From contig NZ_JBISCC010000110.1 of NCBI RefSeq assembly GCF_044385915.1, positions 10,386 through 74,385 of the forward strand: 64,000 nt of DNA. Reading direction: 5' to 3'. A program made the position numbers and the translations under genes. Origin of the DNA: Thalassobellus citreus (GTDB lineage Bacteria; Bacteroidota; Bacteroidia; Flavobacteriales; Flavobacteriaceae). How positions within the stretch are numbered: position 1 is the first letter of the stretch; each line of letters opens with the position of its first letter. This document shows positions 60,862 to 64,000 of this stretch, in pieces. The notes below the pieces were generated by a model. It ran no database searches. It was given only the letters and a program-made list of their open reading frames with translations, and had not been told where the DNA came from.

Positions 60862-61725
60862 CTATCCTAAATAAGTTTTTAATATTTTACTTCTAGAAGT
60901 ATGTTTTAATCTTCTAATTGCTTTTTCTTTAATTTGTCTTACACGTTCACGTGTTAAATCGAATGTTTCACCAATTTCTTCTAAAGTCATTGGGTGTTGG
61001 TTTCCTAAACCAAAGTATAAACGAATAACATCAGCCTCACGAGGTGTTAATGTTTCTAAAGCACGTTCAATTTCAGTACGTAAAGATTCGTGTAATAACT
61101 CTCTATCTGGGTTAGGAGACTCTCCACTATTTAATACATCGTATAAGTTAGAATCTTCTCCTTCAACTAAAGGTGCATCCATACTCACGTGGCGACCAGA
61201 GTTTTTCATAGACTCTTTAACATCGTTAATTGTCATGTCTAATTCTTTTGCAATTTCTTCAGCAGAAGGTGGGCGCTCATGACTTTGCTCTAAAAAAGCA
61301 AATGTTTTATTAATCTTGTTTATAGACCCAATTTTGTTTAAGGGCAAACGTACAATACGAGATTGTTCAGCTAAAGCTTGAAGAATCGATTGGCGAATCC
61401 ACCAAACAGCATACGATATAAATTTAAAACCACGAGTTTCATCAAAACGTTGAGCCGCCTTAATTAACCCTAAATTACCTTCATTAATTAAATCGGGTAA
61501 TGTAAGTCCTTGGTTTTGGTATTGTTTAGCTACCGATACTACGAAACGTAAATTAGCTTTTGTCAACTTTTCTAAAGCAATTTGATCTCCTGCTTTAATA
61601 CGTTGGGCTAATTCTACCTCTTCATCAGCAGTAATTAAATCTACCTTACCAATTTCTTGTAAATATTTATCTAACGATGCGGTTTCTCTATTGGTAACCT
61701 GCTTCGTAATTTTAAGTTGTCTCAT
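60862..61725 (-). CDS. rpoD: Principal sigma factor RpoD/SigA
   Basis: 287 residues, lacking the long N-terminal region 1.1 of E. coli, as is normal in this phylum. Region 1.2 is DKYLQEIGKVDLITADEEVE, region 2 includes LRFVVSVAKQYQNQGL, DLINEGNLGLIKAAQRFD and FKFISYAVWWIRQSI, region 3 lies around 150-210, and region 4 has LTPREADVIRLYFGLG and FDLTRERVRQIKEKAIRRLK. It directs RNA polymerase to the TTG/TAnnTTTG promoters noted in this window. Confidence 0.96.
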   Translation of the reverse strand: MRQLKITKQVTNRETASLDKYLQEIGKVDLITADEEVELAQRIKAGDQIALEKLTKANLRFVVSVAKQYQNQGLTLPDLINEGNLGLIKAAQRFDETRGFKFISYAVWWIRQSILQALAEQSRIVRLPLNKIGSINKINKTFAFLEQSHERPPSAEEIAKELDMTINDVKESMKNSGRHVSMDAPLVEGEDSNLYDVLNSGESPNPDRELLHESLRTEIERALETLTPREADVIRLYFGLGNQHPMTLEEIGETFDLTRERVRQIKEKAIRRLKHTSRSKILKTYLG

Positions 61726-61797
61726 CTAAGTTTCCTGTAATTTATAATATGAATAAATAGGTCGTTCAATAGTTATACGTATATATCTATAAAAATG

Positions 61798-61826
61798 TTA
61801 CAAAAAGTTTGAAATTATTTTTGTAA
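61798..61826. promoter_or_regulatory. Inverted repeat upstream of rpoD
   Basis: TTACAAAAA and TTTTTGTAA, perfect 9-bp arms separated by 11 bases, about 75 bases upstream of the rpoD start. It could be a regulator site, or part may act as the -33 TTTG for a minus-strand promoter. Sequence from here to about 62086 shows nothing else that I can support. Confidence 0.35.
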
Positions 61827-62086
61827 TTCTAACTTTTAGACACTTAAAACTTAAAAAAGTCACGTTTATTTATTATTCTGATGTCTAGTTCTGAAATATT
61901 ACTTCTAGGTAATTAAGGTTATTTAGCCTTTATTTATACTGTAAAGTTATGGTTTTTGCATTATACTGAATATTATGTACAGGTATTTTCATTTACAACA
62001 TTCATTTGAGGTTGTTAAAGAAATAATAGTTGTTTAAAGTATTCTTTATCTTTTTGATAATCTTTTTTGTGGTTTTTAATAACCCC

Positions 62087-62179
62087 AACTTTTGAATCAT
62101 CACTTTTTTGGTTATAATATGTCCCAAAATGGAAAAACATAACCAAAATTTTTTGCTTTTTTCATTTTTATACTGTGTT
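62087..62179. repeat. Possible attC-like element, copy D (diverged)
   Basis: Starts CCCAAC and ends TTTTATACTGTGTT, whose last 14 bases match the end of copy B (TTTTATGCTTTGTT) at 12 positions. A strong inverted repeat TGGTTAT/ATAACCA lies inside. Shorter than the others (93 against 125), so the call is tentative. It supplies the left boundary of the SUFU gene cassette. Confidence 0.35.
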
Positions 62180-62192
62180 GCCAGTAGTGTTT

Positions 62193-62774
62193 TTATTTCG
62201 TTATTCGTTTTCTATTCACGTTGTACATATCAAAATCCGAATGTTTCCAGAACTTTTCAAGTCCGTTTTTCTCAATATATTCCATTTCAGATGCGTAAAT
62301 TGGATAAAGTCCTGCAATGTTTATTTTATAACCCAATCCGATGTCAATATTCGCAAAGTCTTTTTTGTCCAAAATGGATGGTGCAAAGACAAGAAATGCG
62401 TCCATTTCAGATTCGTTAGATATTTTTTCTTTGAAATTAATCGTGTTGCTATAACTAAATGGACAATTACCTCTTAAACTATTTGCTAAATATCCGGCGA
62501 CTTGAGCCCAAGAAGCATCTTTTGAGTCAACCGTTATTATTAATTCAGGCCTTCCAAATTTCCAGTCAGGATGATTTCTGAGTGAGAGTCCGTAAGTAAT
62601 TCCAGTTATCATTCCCTTTTCAGGAACATTTTTATAAACTATACTTGTAACTCCAGCAATTCCGTCTTTTTCAGATTGCTCTTTGTAATATTCAGGTTCG
62701 GTTTGGAAAATTCTGTCCAAATGAGCCATAAACTTTTTGACTGGTGTTTTTTTCTTAAATAATCCTTTCAGCAT
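62193..62774 (-). CDS. Suppressor-of-fused (SUFU) domain protein
   Basis: 193 residues. An N-terminal basic stretch (KGLFKKKTPVKKFM) precedes a SUFU-type domain: GVTSIVYKNVPEKGMITGIT, WKFGRPELIITVDSKD, NCPFSYSNTINF, MDAFLVFAP, LYPIYASEMEYI. Bacterial SUFU proteins are often immunity proteins against contact-dependent or polymorphic toxins; no toxin lies next to it. The gene is flanked by GTTGCCAGTA at 62177-62186 and TACTGGCAAC at 62791-62800, perfect inverted copies, and its stop is 6 bases from the first. Confidence 0.7.
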   Translation of the reverse strand: MLKGLFKKKTPVKKFMAHLDRIFQTEPEYYKEQSEKDGIAGVTSIVYKNVPEKGMITGITYGLSLRNHPDWKFGRPELIITVDSKDASWAQVAGYLANSLRGNCPFSYSNTINFKEKISNESEMDAFLVFAPSILDKKDFANIDIGLGYKINIAGLYPIYASEMEYIEKNGLEKFWKHSDFDMYNVNRKRITK

Positions 62775-62797
62775 AAAGATTGGTTTACATTACTGGC

Positions 62798-62922
62798 AAC
62801 GGTTACGTATAGTATTAGTGGAGCGTTTAAGCACTAATTTAGTAAATAGAAACTTGCCAGCGGAAAATTCCGCAGGAATTTTCCAAGTAGGCTAAAACTA
62901 GCCATTAATTTTATGCTTTGTT
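62798..62922. repeat. attC-like structured repeat, copy B
   Basis: 125 nt, AAC at the left and GTT at the right end, between the SUFU and hydrolase genes. Its centre GGAAAATTCC-GCA-GGAATTTTCC is a perfect 10-bp hairpin. It matches copy A over its whole length without gaps. The left end follows TACTGGCAAC, the right end runs into GTTAGCAAT. Confidence 0.6.
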
Positions 62923-62930
62923 AGCAATAG

Positions 62931-63794
62931 TTATTTTTCTATTATTTTAATAAATTCTCCTACATATTTATCTTCATAATCATAAATTCCCATAATATGT
63001 TTACTGTTAATATCCCAAAATGTAGTGTTGTTTTTGTTTGCTGAATCAAATATATTTCTTCCTAATTCATAAGGAACCTGCTGGTCAGATTTACTATGTA
63101 AAATTATAGTTGGTATATTCAGTTTTTTTATCTCTTTAATAGCAGGAAAGTCATTGTTCATCAATAAAGGTACAATCCATTTAAAGTTTTCTAAATTCAG
63201 AGCTTTTGCATAAACTTTTCCAATATCGGGAAATGAACTAAAAGTTCCTTCTAATATTAACCCTTTTACTTTTTCTTGTCTTTCACTAGCTGTCATTGTT
63301 GCAAAAGCACCTCCTAAAGATTGCCCCCAAATTACAATTGGTTTTTCCGAAATATTATTCATCTCTGCAATTTTGTCAAAAATGAATAAGGCATCTTTTT
63401 TCAAGACCAAAGAATTATTCGCTTCTCCATTTGATTTTCCAAAATTTCTGCGTTCAAAACAAAAAACTTGAAAACCTTTTTTCAAAAGAGGTTTGTAAGA
63501 TTCTTGAACGGAAGACATTAAATGCATTCCTTTTCCCGAATAATGAAAAATTGTTCCTATAGATGTAATTGAATCTGGTTTAAAAAGAACTCCGTGTAAT
63601 TTTACATCATTATCTACATTAAAATAAAATTCTTCATAATTCAATTCTGATTTAAATTCGACATAATTAGTTCCATTCATTTGGTAAATCATCTTGTCCG
63701 AAAATCTTGAAAAACGAAGATATAAAATGGACAAAACTATTATAGTGAAGATTGTAATTGTCAACCATTTTATAATTTTTAAAAACTTTTTCAT
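62931..63794 (-). CDS. Membrane-anchored alpha/beta hydrolase
   Basis: 287 residues. One N-terminal helix (about 8-27), then an alpha/beta-hydrolase domain with oxyanion-hole segment FHYSGKGMH, nucleophile S159 (GQSLGG), acid D237 (HSKSDQQVP) and histidine H266 (SKHIMG), all present. The layout resembles the BEM46/YfhR-type serine hydrolases; the substrate is unknown. Its stop is 8 bases from the GTT of copy B, and the start is preceded by a leader of about 60 bases ending at copy C. Confidence 0.78.
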   Translation of the reverse strand: MKKFLKIIKWLTITIFTIIVLSILYLRFSRFSDKMIYQMNGTNYVEFKSELNYEEFYFNVDNDVKLHGVLFKPDSITSIGTIFHYSGKGMHLMSSVQESYKPLLKKGFQVFCFERRNFGKSNGEANNSLVLKKDALFIFDKIAEMNNISEKPIVIWGQSLGGAFATMTASERQEKVKGLILEGTFSSFPDIGKVYAKALNLENFKWIVPLLMNNDFPAIKEIKKLNIPTIILHSKSDQQVPYELGRNIFDSANKNNTTFWDINSKHIMGIYDYEDKYVGEFIKIIEK

Positions 63795-63860
63795 ATGATG
63801 TTTTTCTTGTTAGACTAGATGTTTTTTGTTTAGGTTACAGATTTTGTTTTAATTATTACT

Positions 63861-63986
63861 AACGGTTATGCATATGGAAAGTGCGATTTTGTGTGCGAGG
63901 ATTTTCCGAAGGAAAATCAGAAGCAAGCAAAGAAGCAATAACCATAAGATTAAGTACTAAAATAAGCATTTTTGATATGCGATGTT
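63861..63986. repeat. attC-like structured repeat, copy C
   Basis: 126 nt from AAC to GTT, beginning AACGGTTATGCATATGG and ending ATATGCGATGTTGGGT. TGCATAT (63869-63875) pairs with ATATGCG (63975-63981); a central GATTTTCC-GAA-GGAAAATC hairpin is perfect. The terminal GTTGGGT fits the integron core GTTRRRY. The element's body is unlike A and B, but its ends, length and centre are alike. Confidence 0.55.
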
Positions 63987-64000
63987 GGGTTTTAGTGCTT

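Noticed and set aside
62108..62477. Plus-strand open frames opposite the SUFU gene
   Set aside because: Overlapping frames of 100-103 residues with no family resemblance; the minus-strand protein has a clear domain, so these are shadows.

Overview
The window is a continuous AT-rich chromosomal segment from a member of the Bacteroidota, almost certainly a marine-type Flavobacteriaceae. The evidence is the giant secreted protein with a type IX secretion C-terminal sorting tail, a short RpoD of 287 residues, promoter-like -7 boxes of the TAnnTTTG form, weak Shine-Dalgarno signals, Bacteroidota-type MraY and FtsZ with extra length, and a mevalonate-pathway HMG-CoA reductase next to a GYDIA-type GHMP kinase. 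The genus cannot be named from sequence alone.

Layout. 1-8635: a giant T9SS-exported LamG protein (5' end outside the window), a small secreted protein sharing one of its domains, and a lipoprotein. 8669-8821: a terminator shared with a tRNA-Phe. 8957-14510: coaX, an outer-membrane protein, a TPR protein, lptC, a small membrane protein and a CorC/CNNM-type protein, then ppiD (14668-16797). 17026-21313: DapA-family lyase, sodium:solute symporter and L-fucose isomerase, a sugar uptake and use cluster. 21505-23751: two mevalonate-pathway genes on the minus strand. 23906-29351: dipeptidyl peptidase IV and two POT peptide transporters. 29440-30687: two secreted thioredoxin-fold proteins separated by duplicated terminators. 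30694-35528 (minus): surE, a small membrane protein, lpxB, an NlpC/P60 lipoprotein and comEC. 35697-38950: tail-specific protease and an ABC permease. 39103-41137 (minus): a lipoprotein, engB and a hydrolase. 41428-56981: a complete 13-gene dcw (division and cell wall) cluster, mraZ-rsmH-ftsL-ftsI-murE-mraY-murD-ftsW-murG-murC-ftsQ-ftsA-ftsZ, all on the plus strand with overlapping genes. 57118-61725: yqeY, tRNA-Arg, an MtfA-like peptidase, twin CBS proteins, rpe and rpoD. 62100-64000: an accessory region.

Most of the window is ordinary housekeeping. The most unusual part is the right edge. There, a Suppressor-of-fused domain gene and an alpha/beta hydrolase gene are each enclosed by short terminal inverted repeats (start GTTGCCAGTA, end TACTGGCAAC; start GTTAGCAAT, end ATTACTAAC) and separated by about 125-bp structured elements that begin AAC and end GTT. 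A third element, identical in length and about 87% identical by hand count, lies 24 kb away beside another small accessory gene. The geometry (stop codon a few bases from the element, short leader, cassette ends complementary to each other rather than to the neighbour) is that of integron gene cassettes with attC sites, in a group where such arrays are not standard annotation. No integrase is in view.

Other points worth reading: murD appears to have acquired two small dispersed repeats inside its 5' coding end; mraZ has three GTGGT repeats at exact 10-bp spacing just upstream of its -7 box; and four dcw genes use TTG or GTG starts.
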